From positions 496,001 to 560,000 of the forward strand of contig NZ_JAATJH010000002.1 in NCBI RefSeq assembly GCF_011927835.1: 64,000 nucleotides of DNA, read 5' to 3'. Positions 53,178 to 63,200 of this stretch are shown piece by piece (position 1 is the stretch's first letter; each line of letters opens with the position of its first letter). This DNA comes from Neolewinella antarctica (lineage in GTDB: Bacteria; Bacteroidota; Bacteroidia; Chitinophagales; Saprospiraceae). The notes beneath the pieces are model-generated. The model did no database searches. It saw nothing but the letters and a program-made list of their open reading frames with translations, and was not told the DNA's origin. Made by a program: the position numbers and the translations under genes.

Positions 53178-54116
53178 TCAGTAGATATTAATAATGAGTG
53201 AGTGACTAAAATAATGCCACGCTAAACAAAATACTACCGGAAATAATAACAGCCCATTTACTGCGATCGCGTACCAATCTTCCTCTTGAAAATTGAAAGT
53301 AAGCAAAGCAACGGGGATACACAGCAAGTAACTCGCAGCCAACGTAATGGCGTAAGATATTGGGTAAGGCATAACCACTGTATTGGCAAAACCTAGTACC
53401 GAGCAAACAAGTAGCAGCAGCGGAACGATTATCTGCAGCAATTTTGGATGACTATTCGCAACCGTTTTAATGCCATGCAATTTATCTAGTTTAATGTCCC
53501 GTAGGTCGAAAAGTAAGGCAACCGCCAGCACGAAAGCAAACCGACAGATGTATTCACGAATGTTTATGGCCGAAGTATTTACTTCCGCAAACGTCCCACC
53601 ACAAACACCAATAAAATGCCCCTGAACCATCCTGAGTGGCACGTCGTGCGTCATTATTGTCCAGGCGGCGGCTACCCACACGACTTTTAAATACGGAATA
53701 TCCCGTAACCGGCGCCAACCCGGCAAGGGTGGAACGAGGTAAAAAGCGGTTAGCACGGCGGCAATTAATAAGGTCGGCCAGAGGCGGGGTAAGTATTCCA
53801 AGAGTAAATAAGCGGCCAGTGCAATGCTACTCAGCCCAATTGCTAAACTGAGATAAAAGTGTCGTTTGACCAACGCATATCGCTTAGTCTCCGGAATCAC
53901 CGAAGCACGCCGGTAACTGATCATCCGATGCAGGGTATAGACACCAAGGGTAGAGAAAAAAAGCAGCCAAGGAATTTCATCAACTACACCACTTGGACGG
54001 ATCATATCGACCGGCGAAGATAGCACTAGTGACATCCACCCCAAACCCGCCGCCCCCAGCGCAATCCAGATATGCCCATAAAACAACCACTCCTTGAGCA
54101 CGCTAAAGATCTTCAC
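53178..54116 (-). CDS. UbiA-superfamily-like integral membrane protein
   Basis: A 312-residue membrane protein with about nine hydrophobic segments. The second UbiA Asp-rich loop is recognisable as LFDLRDIKLDKLHGIKTVA (about residues 204-222). The first loop, normally NDxxDxxxD, is replaced by STLGVYTLHRMISY, so magnesium-pyrophosphate binding may be lost or altered. I have seen similar Bacteroidota-specific relatives; their reaction is unknown. The start is GTG 54116. A TAGCTTTG element lies four bases upstream, so the mRNA is probably leaderless. Confidence 0.72.
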   Translation of the reverse strand: MKIFSVLKEWLFYGHIWIALGAAGLGWMSLVLSSPVDMIRPSGVVDEIPWLLFFSTLGVYTLHRMISYRRASVIPETKRYALVKRHFYLSLAIGLSSIALAAYLLLEYLPRLWPTLLIAAVLTAFYLVPPLPGWRRLRDIPYLKVVWVAAAWTIMTHDVPLRMVQGHFIGVCGGTFAEVNTSAINIREYICRFAFVLAVALLFDLRDIKLDKLHGIKTVANSHPKLLQIIVPLLLLVCSVLGFANTVVMPYPISYAITLAASYLLCIPVALLTFNFQEEDWYAIAVNGLLLFPVVFCLAWHYFSHSLIINIY

Positions 54117-54120
54117 GGCG

Positions 54121-54128
54121 CAAAGCTA
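54121..54128 (-). promoter_or_regulatory. -7 promoter element of the UbiA-like gene
   Basis: TAGCTTTG on the minus strand, four bases before the GTG start; the same spacing as in the S1/P1 nuclease gene. Confidence 0.5.
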
Positions 54129-54147
54129 CGGTGCCCGTTAATAGGCT

Positions 54148-54155
54148 TACTTTTG
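54148..54155 (+). promoter_or_regulatory. -7 promoter element of the methyltransferase gene
   Basis: TACTTTTG, 31 bases before the ATG at 54187, matches TAnnTTTG and faces the opposite way from the preceding element. Confidence 0.45.
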
Positions 54156-54186
54156 GCGCGTTAAATCACGGTGCAAAGTTCTGTCT

Positions 54187-54738
54187 ATGTCAACATTTTC
54201 TTTTCTTCTGGAAGGCTTCCGCCACATGAGAACCACCGGTACCCTGACCCGTTCCAGCCCCGCCCTCTGTAAGGCCGCCATTGACCGAATCGACTTCAAG
54301 AACGCCACCGTCGTGGTCGAACTCGGCGCGGGCGACGGCGTCATCACCAAGTACATTCTGGATAAAATGCCCGCGCACGGTAAGGTCATCGCCTTCGAAG
54401 TGAGCCCGGAATTGTGCGACGACATGCGCGCCTTCAACGACCCCCGGCTGATCGTTGCCCAGGACAGCGCCGAAAACATCCGCCACTACCTCGATCAAAT
54501 CGGCGTCGACAAGGCGGACCACGTCATCTCCGCCATCCCCTTCGCCGCCCTGCCGGAAGCCCTCGGCAAAAGCATCGTTCGGGCGGCCAGGGACAACCTG
54601 CGGCCCGGCGGCTGTTACAACCAGGTCCACTATAGTTTAAAGACGAAAAACTACTACGAACAAGCTTTTGGTCGGGTGGAAACGCAGCGGGTGTGGGCCA
54701 ATCTTCCACCGGCTTACGTGCTTTATTGTAATAAATAG
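54187..54738 (+). CDS. Phospholipid N-methyltransferase-like SAM methyltransferase
   Basis: A 183-residue methyltransferase. FLLEGFRHMRTTGTLTRSSPALCKAAI at the N-terminus matches the PmtA/rRNA adenine dimethylase-like group, and VVVELGAGDGVITKYILDKM is the SAM-binding motif I (about residues 47-66). ISAIPFAALPEALGKSIVRAARDNLRPGGCYNQVHYS follows. In this group the usual substrate is phosphatidylethanolamine, giving methylated phospholipids, but some members modify rRNA. Single-step size (under 200 residues) fits PmtA. It diverges from the UbiA-like gene. Confidence 0.8.
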   Translation: MSTFSFLLEGFRHMRTTGTLTRSSPALCKAAIDRIDFKNATVVVELGAGDGVITKYILDKMPAHGKVIAFEVSPELCDDMRAFNDPRLIVAQDSAENIRHYLDQIGVDKADHVISAIPFAALPEALGKSIVRAARDNLRPGGCYNQVHYSLKTKNYYEQAFGRVETQRVWANLPPAYVLYCNK

Positions 54739-54742
54739 GATA

Positions 54743-54915
<173 letters not shown>

Positions 54916-54924
54916 TAACCTAAT

Positions 54925-57777
54925 ATGCGCCAAACCCTAAGAGCCCTACAAACCCTGCTCCTAACCACCCTCCTCTGCACCAGCGCCCGCGCCCAAATCG
55001 GCCTCCACCCGCCGGAAGTCGACTGGCAGCAAATCGTAACGGACGAAGGCAATGTCATCTACCCCAAAGGGTACGAGGTGCGTGCGCAACGGGTAGCCAA
55101 CCTGATGCACGCCGTGTACGAAAACCACCGGCAAACGGTGGGCGATAAGCTGTACGAATTCGACCTGGTGCTGCAAACGCCCAACACGACGATCAATGGC
55201 TACGTGGGTCTGGCGCCCTTCCGGTCTGAGTTTTTTCTGACGCCGCCCCAGCAACCGAACCTACTCAGTAACACCGATTGGGTTGACCTGCTGACGATCC
55301 ACGAATTCCGCCACGTTCAGCAATTCAGTAACGAGCGGCGGGGGCTGACAATGCTCTGGTCCGTCCTGTTCGGCCAACCCGGGTGGGCGCTGGGGGGGCT
55401 CGGTACGCCGAATTGGTACAGCGAGGGCGACGCCGTTGTGATGGAAACCGCCCTGACGCACGCCGGCCGCGCCCGCACGCCCGCCTTTTCCGCCGGTCTG
55501 CGCGCGCTGCTCGACGAAGACATTGTTTACAGTTACCGCCGCGCGCGCAACAACTCGCTCAAGCGGTTCATCCCCGACCACTACCGCTACGGCTACAACA
55601 CGATCGCCTACGGGCGCGAGCAATTCGGGGCGGAAGCGTGGACGAAAGCGCTGCAAAAAAGCGGTGCCTGGTCCGGCCTGCTCTACGCCTTCAGCAACCG
55701 GCTCAAAAAAGAAACCGGGCTCGGCACCAAGAAAATGTACCGCGCCGCCACGGAAGATCTGCGGGCGCGTCAGGAACGGGACCTGGCCGAACGCGGGCCG
55801 TTCGTGGAGGGCCTGCCGGTGGAGAGTGCTCTGAAAGCAGTGACTAATTATACCTACCCGCAGGTGGACGATCGGGGCCGCCTGCTCGCGCTACGCTCCG
55901 GCTATCAGCACACGCCGCATTTGGTAGAAATCGACCGGAAAGCCGGGAAAGAACAAGAGATTATTCCCATCGGTATTCAGCGCGAATCCTACGTGCACGT
56001 GCGCGGCGGCTCGGTGACGTGGATGGAAAATCGCAACGACCCGCGTTACACGAACCAGGGTTACAGCGACGTCTTTGTTTATGATTTTGCAGAGGAAAAA
56101 AAGGTGCGCCTGTCCACCAACCAAAAGTATTTTTCGCCTTCTTTAAGTTTCGACGAAAGTAAAATCGTCGCCGTGGAGGAGAACGAACTGACCGGGGTTT
56201 TGCAGCTTGTTGTGCTGGAGGTTGCGGACCAGGAAGGTGTGATCGCTACTATTCCAATCGACGCAAATTCCGCCGCCCTCCCCAAATTTTCTCTAGACGG
56301 TCAGACCATCTACTACTACGAAAAAACCTTTGCGGGCACGGCCATCGTTGCCGTGGTTCCGACCCCGGCAGCCATCGGGGGCGCGGTCGCAGGTGCCAGG
56401 AAAGTGGTAAAGGAGCCGAGTTTCGAACCCCTCGGTAACCTTGATGTGAGTGCCGGCGGAAAAATCATTTACACCAGTGGGCGCGACGGCATCGACAATG
56501 TCTACAGCCTCGACCCCGCTACCGGCGCGGTCGATCAACTCACCAACGTGCGGATCGGGGCCGAGTACGCCTCCGTGACCGCTAACGACGAACTTTACTA
56601 CACCGAGTCCACCTCCCGGGGGATGCACCTGCGCTATCTAGAAAAAGTGATGGCGCAGACTCCTAGGCCAGCCGGACCGAACGTCTACGAGCGCCCCGCC
56701 GCACTGGAGGAAGAGGTTTTTGACCTGACCGATAACGTCCCCGAACGAGCGTACGAAAGCCAGGACATTCACGATAATTTAAGCGGCATCCGCCTGCACA
56801 CCTGGAGTTTTGCGGGTAGTGCTCTGGAGCCGGGTATCGGGCTGATTGCGAGCAACGCGCTGAACACGACCGTCCTCGCCGCGACGGGTACGTACAACTT
56901 CAACGAAGAGCGGCCACGGTTTGCCCTCTCTGCCGCCTACGGTGGTGCTTACCCAGTGCTCTCCGTGGGGCTCGGTTACGCGGAACGGAACTTCGTTACC
57001 TCCGACCTGACCGATGGCCTCGCCCTGGTTCTCAATAACCTCAGCCAGGTTGAACTTAACGTCAACGCCTCCGTGCCGTATAACTGGACGGCCGGGGAGT
57101 ACTCCTTTGCCGTAATTCCCGCGGTGGGGCTCACCGGCTACGTCCTGAGCGATGAATCGCGCACTTCGCTGCCAAATAGCTTCGTGGGTGGCCAGACCAC
57201 CATTGCCGCCCAGGTACTCAAGCGACGCGCCCGCCAGCAGGTGCACAGCCGGTTGGGTGCAACGGTGTCTACCGACTTCCGACGTACGCTGAGCGGTGAC
57301 AACCTCGGCCAGGCGCTGCAGTTCTTCAGTCGCCTCTGGCTGCCGGGTATTGGCAGAACTCACGGCGTTCGCCTCGACTTTGCGTACCGGTCGGAGAGCT
57401 CCGAACGGCCCTACCAGTACGTTGATAACTTCCAGTACGCCCGTGGCTACGACGTTGACTTTGTCGATAATGCGTACCGTGTAAGTGCGAATTACGAGTT
57501 TCCGCTGCTGCATCCGGACATCGGCCTGCTCGGTATCTGGTACCTCCAGCGCATCCGGCTCAATGCCTTTATCGACCACGGCGCGTACAACCTGGTATTG
57601 TTCGAGCCACAGAATATGACCTCCGCCGGGGGAGAAATTTACTTCGACCAAGTATGGCTCAATGCCGGCTCGGGTAGTTTGGGCTTCCAGTGGGCGCACA
57701 TTTTAGCGGATACGGACATTCAGGGTAACCGGAGTGGGGATACGGTATTTCAGTTCATTATCGGGCAGCGGTTTTAA
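54925..57777 (+). CDS. Outer-membrane fusion: zinc metalloprotease-like domain, beta-propeller and BamA/Omp85-type barrel
   Basis: A 950-residue exported protein with a signal peptide (LLCTSARAQ). Residues about 25-285 form a gluzincin-like domain: H126-E-F-R-H130 and E167 in WYSEGDA, matching the HExxH...E zinc site. A TolB/WD40-like propeller follows (about 300-620, KVRLSTNQKYFSPSLSFDE, RIGAEYASVTANDELYYTES). From about 640 the sequence is outer-membrane barrel-like, with surface-antigen features and a C-terminal FQFIIGQRF. All three parts together would put a peptidase at the cell surface. I know similar uncharacterised proteins in Bacteroidota, but no proven function. Confidence 0.82.
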   Translation: MRQTLRALQTLLLTTLLCTSARAQIGLHPPEVDWQQIVTDEGNVIYPKGYEVRAQRVANLMHAVYENHRQTVGDKLYEFDLVLQTPNTTINGYVGLAPFRSEFFLTPPQQPNLLSNTDWVDLLTIHEFRHVQQFSNERRGLTMLWSVLFGQPGWALGGLGTPNWYSEGDAVVMETALTHAGRARTPAFSAGLRALLDEDIVYSYRRARNNSLKRFIPDHYRYGYNTIAYGREQFGAEAWTKALQKSGAWSGLLYAFSNRLKKETGLGTKKMYRAATEDLRARQERDLAERGPFVEGLPVESALKAVTNYTYPQVDDRGRLLALRSGYQHTPHLVEIDRKAGKEQEIIPIGIQRESYVHVRGGSVTWMENRNDPRYTNQGYSDVFVYDFAEEKKVRLSTNQKYFSPSLSFDESKIVAVEENELTGVLQLVVLEVADQEGVIATIPIDANSAALPKFSLDGQTIYYYEKTFAGTAIVAVVPTPAAIGGAVAGARKVVKEPSFEPLGNLDVSAGGKIIYTSGRDGIDNVYSLDPATGAVDQLTNVRIGAEYASVTANDELYYTESTSRGMHLRYLEKVMAQTPRPAGPNVYERPAALEEEVFDLTDNVPERAYESQDIHDNLSGIRLHTWSFAGSALEPGIGLIASNALNTTVLAATGTYNFNEERPRFALSAAYGGAYPVLSVGLGYAERNFVTSDLTDGLALVLNNLSQVELNVNASVPYNWTAGEYSFAVIPAVGLTGYVLSDESRTSLPNSFVGGQTTIAAQVLKRRARQQVHSRLGATVSTDFRRTLSGDNLGQALQFFSRLWLPGIGRTHGVRLDFAYRSESSERPYQYVDNFQYARGYDVDFVDNAYRVSANYEFPLLHPDIGLLGIWYLQRIRLNAFIDHGAYNLVLFEPQNMTSAGGEIYFDQVWLNAGSGSLGFQWAHILADTDIQGNRSGDTVFQFIIGQRF
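56381..56396 (-). repeat. Dispersed 16-bp motif, one change (C6T), inside a coding region
   Basis: GCGCGGTCGCAGGTGC within the propeller domain; on the coding strand it encodes Gly-Ala-Val-Ala-Gly-Ala in a surface loop (AIGGAVAGARKV). Confidence 0.6.
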
Positions 57778-57797
57778 CCGAGCGGTGAGGATTAATT

Positions 57798-57805
57798 TAT
57801 CTTTG
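57798..57805 (+). promoter_or_regulatory. -7 promoter element
   Basis: TATCTTTG, 16 bases before the ATG at 57822, matches TAnnTTTG; it lies 20 bases after the preceding stop codon. Confidence 0.5.
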
Positions 57806-57821
57806 GCCAAAATTTTAAACT

Positions 57822-58451
57822 ATGTATGTTCAAAAGATTTTCACCGGGCTGCTGCTCGTCATCCTACCATCGATTAGCCTACTGGCGCAAGAAACCTCCG
57901 CGCAGTACTACACGGACGTTGCCGAGAAGACTTGTACGTGCATGACCGATAAGAATGCTGCGTCCATGTCCACGCAGCAACTCCAGACGCAGCTGGGGGT
58001 GTGTATGATCACTTACGTGAGCGGCGACATGGCGCGCTACGAGAAATTATTCGGCGCGATGGACTTCACCGACCAGCGTAAAATGGAGAGCTTCGGCCAG
58101 CAAGTGGGGATCCAGATGATGAATTTTTGCCCGGACATCATGATGACCGTTGCGGGAAACGCGCCGCCCTCAGGAGCTAGTGTGAGCAGCACGAAAAGCT
58201 TAGTGTCTAAGCTGGTCGCCACCGGTACGTTCGTAGGGGTGAACAAGGCCGCCCTGGCGGAAATAACCATTAAGCAGGACAACGGCCCCGCCCTGAAGCT
58301 AACCTGGTTGGAATACTGGCCCGGTTCAGAATCGATAGGCGAACTCGCCGGCAAGCAGGTGAAAGTCGGTTACGACCTCCGCGACCTGTACGACGCCGCC
58401 AGCGACGACTACGTCACGCGCAAGGTGATCACTAACCTAGAAGTACTCTGA
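57822..58451 (+). CDS. Exported hypothetical protein
   Basis: A 209-residue protein with a signal peptide ending near SLLAQ and four Cys residues in the mature part (TCTCMTDK, GVCMITY, MNFCPDI), which could form disulfides in the periplasm. The N-terminal half is helical; the C-terminal 70 residues (ALAEITIKQDNGPALKLTWLEYWPGSE...VTRKVITNLEVL) look like a small beta-sandwich. No family is recognised. It has its own promoter element and an excellent terminator, so it is transcribed alone. Confidence 0.7.
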   Translation: MYVQKIFTGLLLVILPSISLLAQETSAQYYTDVAEKTCTCMTDKNAASMSTQQLQTQLGVCMITYVSGDMARYEKLFGAMDFTDQRKMESFGQQVGIQMMNFCPDIMMTVAGNAPPSGASVSSTKSLVSKLVATGTFVGVNKAALAEITIKQDNGPALKLTWLEYWPGSESIGELAGKQVKVGYDLRDLYDAASDDYVTRKVITNLEVL

Positions 58452-58474
58452 TAGCAAGTTCCGCCCAAAAAAAG

Positions 58475-58512
58475 AAAACCCCGACCACGTAACTACGCGG
58501 TCGGGGTTTTTT
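58475..58512. terminator. Bidirectional intrinsic terminator
   Basis: AAAACCCCGACC (58475-58486) and GGTCGGGGTTTT (58499-58510) form a perfect stem with an A-run on one side and six T (58507-58512) on the other, between two convergent genes. Confidence 0.92.
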
Positions 58513-58530
58513 GCTTCTTACAATGGCTGT

Positions 58531-59823
58531 TTAGAGGCCCAGCAGCAGCAACGTCGGGTCTTCCAGCAACTCCTTGACCTTCACCAAAAAAGTAACCGAG
58601 CTGGAGCCGTCGATCACGCGGTGGTCGTAACTCAGCGCGAGGTACATCATGGGGCGGATCTCCACCTGGCCGTTAACGGCGACGGGCCGCTCGATAATGT
58701 TGTGCATGCCGAGGATGGCACTCTGCGGCCGGTTGATGATCGGCGTGGAGAGCATGGAACCGAAAACGCCACCGTTGGTGATCGTAAAGGTGCCACCGCT
58801 CATTTCGTCGATGCTGAGTTTGTTGTCGCGGGCCCGTACGGCGAGGTCCTTCAGCTTGGATTCGATCTCGGAAAAGTGCAGCGACTCGATGTTGTGAATC
58901 GGTGGGACGACCAGTCCGGCCGGCGTACTGACCGCAAAACTGATGTCGACAAAATCGTGGTACACGAGGCTCTTTTCGTCGTCACCGATGTGGGCATTAA
59001 CGGCGGGAATTTCCATGAGCACCTGGGCGCAGGCCTTGGCAAAAATGGACATGAAGCCGAGCTTGACGCCGTACTTGTCCACGAATTTCTCCTGCACTTT
59101 TTTCCGTAGCGCCATGACTTCGCTGAGGTCCACCTCGTTGAACGTAGTCAGCATCGCCGTTTCGTTCTTCGCTTCCACGAGGCGGCTGGCGATGGTGCGG
59201 CGCATCCGGCTCATTTTCTCCGTCCGGGTTTCGCGGCTGAAGGATTGCTGACCGGCGGAAGGCGCGGCGGCCTTTCCGCTGGTGCCGGTCACTTTGGCTG
59301 CGGCGGCGGCTGGTTTTGCGGTAGCCGGGGCGGGAGCGCTGGCGGCTTTTTGCGCGTCATCCTTCGTGATGCGGCCATCGCGGCCGGTGCCGGTTACGCT
59401 GCTGCTTTCCACGTTAGCTTCGCGCAGGATTTTACCCGCGGCGGGGCTGGGGGTACCGGTGGCGTAGGTTTTCGTTGTGGCGGGGGAATCGGACTTGCCG
59501 GTGGCTTCCTGCGCCGGGGCGGGCGCTGCTTGTTCTTTGCTGGCTTCCGCGGGTGCGCTGCCGCCATCGCTTTCGCCGTTGGTGGCGCTGGTATCGATCT
59601 TGGCGACGAGGGCACCGATCTCCAAATCGTCCCCTTCGGCGGCGACGTAAGTAAGTTTTCCGGCGGCTTCGGCGGGAAATTCCAGGGTAGCCTTGTCGGA
59701 TTCAAACTCACAGATAGGCTCGTCGAGCTCAACGTAATCGCCGTCGGCCTTGAGCCATTCGGAAAGGGTTACTTCGGTGACGGATTCCCCGATGACGGGT
59801 ACTTTCATTTCGACGATGCTCAT
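58531..59823 (-). CDS. sucB: Dihydrolipoyllysine succinyltransferase, E2 of 2-oxoglutarate dehydrogenase
   Basis: A 430-residue E2 that takes the succinyl group from SucA and transfers it to CoA. The lipoyl lysine is K44 in [11 protein letters not shown] long Ala/Pro/Lys linker (about residues 80-195) includes an E3-binding segment ([27 protein letters not shown]). The catalytic domain ends with the acyltransferase motif [16 protein letters not shown], with catalytic His and Asp. I set the start at ATG 59823 (MSIVEMKVP); an upstream in-frame ATG would add 24 non-conserved residues. TACCTTTG at 59893-59900 (minus strand) is a plausible promoter. Confidence 0.93.
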   Translation of the reverse strand: MSIVEMKVPVIGESVTEVTLSEWLKADGDYVELDEPICEFESDKATLEFPAEAAGKLTYVAAEGDDLEIGALVAKIDTSATNGESDGGSAPAEASKEQAAPAPAQEATGKSDSPATTKTYATGTPSPAAGKILREANVESSSVTGTGRDGRITKDDAQKAASAPAPATAKPAAAAAKVTGTSGKAAAPSAGQQSFSRETRTEKMSRMRRTIASRLVEAKNETAMLTTFNEVDLSEVMALRKKVQEKFVDKYGVKLGFMSIFAKACAQVLMEIPAVNAHIGDDEKSLVYHDFVDISFAVSTPAGLVVPPIHNIESLHFSEIESKLKDLAVRARDNKLSIDEMSGGTFTITNGGVFGSMLSTPIINRPQSAILGMHNIIERPVAVNGQVEIRPMMYLALSYDHRVIDGSSSVTFLVKVKELLEDPTLLLLGL

Positions 59824-59892
59824 GCTGTGGGGGTCTTCTTTTGGGTGGATTCTCTGGGTCTTTAACGCTTTATGGCCCGCGAGGTTGGGTGA

Positions 59893-59900
59893 CAAAGGTA
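59893..59900 (-). promoter_or_regulatory. -7 promoter element of sucB
   Basis: TACCTTTG on the minus strand, 69 bases before the chosen ATG, matches TAnnTTTG. Confidence 0.4.
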
Positions 59901-59968
59901 CGTTGCGCCGCCTGTTTTTAAACCCCCTTCGCGTGCGATTATAGGGGCGGCGGTAGTGGGGGGATCTT

Positions 59969-59984
59969 GCGCGGTCGCGGGTGC
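59969..59984 (-). repeat. Dispersed 16-bp motif, exact copy
   Basis: Exact motif on the minus strand in the sucB/susC divergent gap. Confidence 0.85.
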
Positions 59985-60204
59985 CGGGTGATTGCGAAAT
60001 GAACGCGGATGATGAGCTCCACCGTGACGGTCCGCATCAATTGGTATACGAATACCCCAAATTACCGGACGTACGGAATTTAACAATTTGCCTTTTGTCT
60101 CGGCATTTGTTCTATATTTAACCACGTTGTTTCGTTTCGGCTACGTCGCAACCGGCCGTAGGTAGTTTTCGTCTATTTTAAATCACGCACTAAAATTCTG
60201 AGAG

Positions 60205-63200
60205 ATGCCAGTACTTTACCCAGTTCGGCTGTTCGCCGTGATCGCTCTGTTTCTGCTAACGGCCGCTGCGCTTTCTGGCCAGCAATCCGCCACCGGCACC
60301 GTAGTGGGGGAGGACGGATTACCGTTGATCGGCGTCAGCATTCTCGTTGCTAATTCATCGAGCGGGACGATTACCGACGCCGACGGCCGGTATTCTCTGT
60401 CCACCGCCCCCGGTGCCGAACTTGTTTTTTCCTATACCGGATACACCACCCAAAGGCTTAGCGTTCCGCCGTCCGGGGCCCTCGACGTTACGCTTCAGTC
60501 GGGCGCGCTACTGGACGAAGTCGTCGTGACCGCCCTCGGCATTACCCGCGAGAAGAAAGCACTAGGTTACTCGGTTGATGAGCTGCAGGCCGATGAAATC
60601 ACGCAGTTGCGGCAACCCAACATCGTGAACGCCATGCAGGGCCAGGCGGCGGGGGTGCAGGTGAGTAGTGCCGGCGGCGGGCCCGGGCAGGCGGCGCGCA
60701 TCATCATCCGGGGCGTCAACTCAATCGACCCCAGCGCGGATAACCAGCCACTATTCGTCATCGACGGCATTCCCATTAGCAACGAAACCCTGACCGTCGG
60801 CGGTGGCGGTAGCCGTAATGTATCCAACCGCGTTGCCGACATTAATCCTAACGATATCGAGACGCTCACCATCCTCAAGGGTGGGGCGGCCACCGCGCTC
60901 TACGGCCTGCGTGCCTCCACCGGGGCGGTGGTCATTACCACGAAGCGCGGCAAAGCCGGTAAAGTCAGTATCGACTATTCCAGCTCGTACGGCTCGGAAA
61001 CGGTGAATAAATTCCCTGACGTCCAGAAGACCTACACCCAGGGCTTCGGTGGCGCTTACGATGCGGACAGCTTCTGGCCCAGCTGGGGCCCGACCGTTGC
61101 CGAGGCTCGCAACCAGGACCCCAATCACCCCGCCGAACTTTTCAACAATTACGAAAACGCTTTCGGCCGTGGCGAACAGTGGCGGAACACCGTGAGTGTT
61201 TCTGGCGGTGACGAGAAGGCGCAATTTCGTACTTCCCTTTCTCACCTCACCCATGATGGCGTTCTCCCGTTTAGTACTTACGAGAACACCAGTTTTCTCA
61301 TCAATGCCGATTACCGCGCGAGTGAAAAATTCAGCTTCGGCGGTGGCATGAATTACATCCGCAGCGGTGGAAACCGCGTGGACGCTGACCGCTTTAACAC
61401 CCGTTTGACCTACTGGGCTCCCCAGTCGGACGTCAACGACTTCATTCAGCCCGACGGCAGTATGAACGGTTACCGCTTCAACGGCGCGGGCGGTAACAAC
61501 CCGATTTACGGCGAGGCCACCAACAAATTTGTCGACGACGTGGATCGCTACATCGGTAACCTCAAATTTACTTACTCCCCAACGGACTACCTAACCTTTA
61601 ATTACCTCCTGGGCCTGGACCAGTACACCGACTTTCGGAGAAATACCGGTCAGGGGCCCGTCTTCGTCGGTGCGCCCAATTTTGAAGACAACGGTCTGGG
61701 TTTCGTTGAGGAAACCAGCATTCGACGGCGCGACCTGACTTCTAACATTAATGGTATCCTCACTAAGGACGTCACGCCCGATTTTGGCGTACGTTTTCTG
61801 GCCGGGTTCGACGTATTTGACTCCAACTACAATCGAACGAGCGTGCGGGGTAGCGAACTGGATATTTTCGACCTGTATACCCTCGGTAACGCCAGCGTCT
61901 TTACCCGTAGCACTAACGTCACCGAACGGCGGCTGCTCGGTTTGTACGGCGACCTGAGCTTCGAATTCCGCAAAGCGGTTTACCTATCCATTACCGGGCG
62001 GAATGACTGGACGAGTACACTCCCCAAAGACAGCCGCTCGTTCTTTTATCCTTCCGTGAGTTTGGGCGTCGTCCTGTCCGACCTCACCGAGTTGCCCGAG
62101 GCGCTGAGTTTCGTGAAGTTCCGTGCATCGTACGCCGGCATCGGTAAAGACACCGAACCTTACCGGACTAACACGATATACGCGACCAACAACCCAATCA
62201 ACGAAGGCACACTTTGGACCCGCGGGAACCAACAGGGATCACCAGACTTGACGCCAGAAAGGACGAATACCTTTGAAGTCGGTGTTGACTTGCGGTTTCT
62301 CGACAACCGAATCGGCGTTGATTTTACTTGGTACAATGCTACGAGTATCGACCAGATCCTCGCCGTCCCGGTAAGTAACGCGACGGGCTTTACCACTTTC
62401 GTACTCAACGCCGGTTCCCTCCGTAACCGGGGGGTGGAAATGCGGCTGACGGCAACGCCGGTCCGGACGGAGAAATTTAGCTGGGACGTAAGTGCCAACT
62501 TCACCCGCAACCGCAACGAGGTACTGGACATCTTCGAAGGCCTCGACGAAATCCCCATTAGTAGCTCTTTCGGCTACGCTGGCTCGTCTGCTAGTATTCG
62601 CCTCGTCCCCGGTCTGCCCTACGGAAATATCTACGGGACGAGTTACGCCCGGTTCAATCCTGACCTAAACCCCGACCCGGACGAAGATCCTAGTCTCTTT
62701 ATCGACGAGAGTCAGCCACGCTTGATTGGCGACGACGGCTTCCCGGTGCGTGAAACCAACCAAAAAATTCTTGGCAACGCCCAGCCACAGTGGTTTGGCG
62801 CTTTCAATAGCACCATCCGGTACGAGCGTTTCTCTTTCTCCTTTATGCTCGACACGCGCCGGGGTGTCCAGAAGTACAACCAACAGGGTAATTTCTTTTC
62901 CGCCTTCGGCATCTCTCCGGAGACGCTGAACAGGAACGAAACGATTGTCTTTGAAGGCGTTACCGCCGATGGGCAACCTAACACCAAGGAGGTTTTCCTG
63001 GGCCAGGGAGTGGGCCCCGACGGGGAGGATTATGGGGTGGGGTACTACCGCAACGTCTTTCGGGGCGTCACCGAAAATTTCATCGAGGATGCGGACTGGA
63101 TCCGTTTGCGCAACGTGAGTTTGAGTTACGATCTGCCCGCCTCCCTGTTCGCCAATAATTTCCTTACCGGCGCCAACGTCACGTTTACGGGCAACAACCT

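Larger units (their letters stand above)
59824..60204. other. Divergent intergenic region between sucB and susC
   Basis: This 381-bp gap contains the sucB promoter element (59893-59900) and one exact 16-bp motif. No regulator gene or clear susC promoter is recognised; the 3' part is AT-rich. Confidence 0.55.

Noticed and set aside
56779-57699. Open frame of 306 codons opposite the barrel domain
   Set aside because: Antisense shadow with no domain; the barrel gene is well supported.
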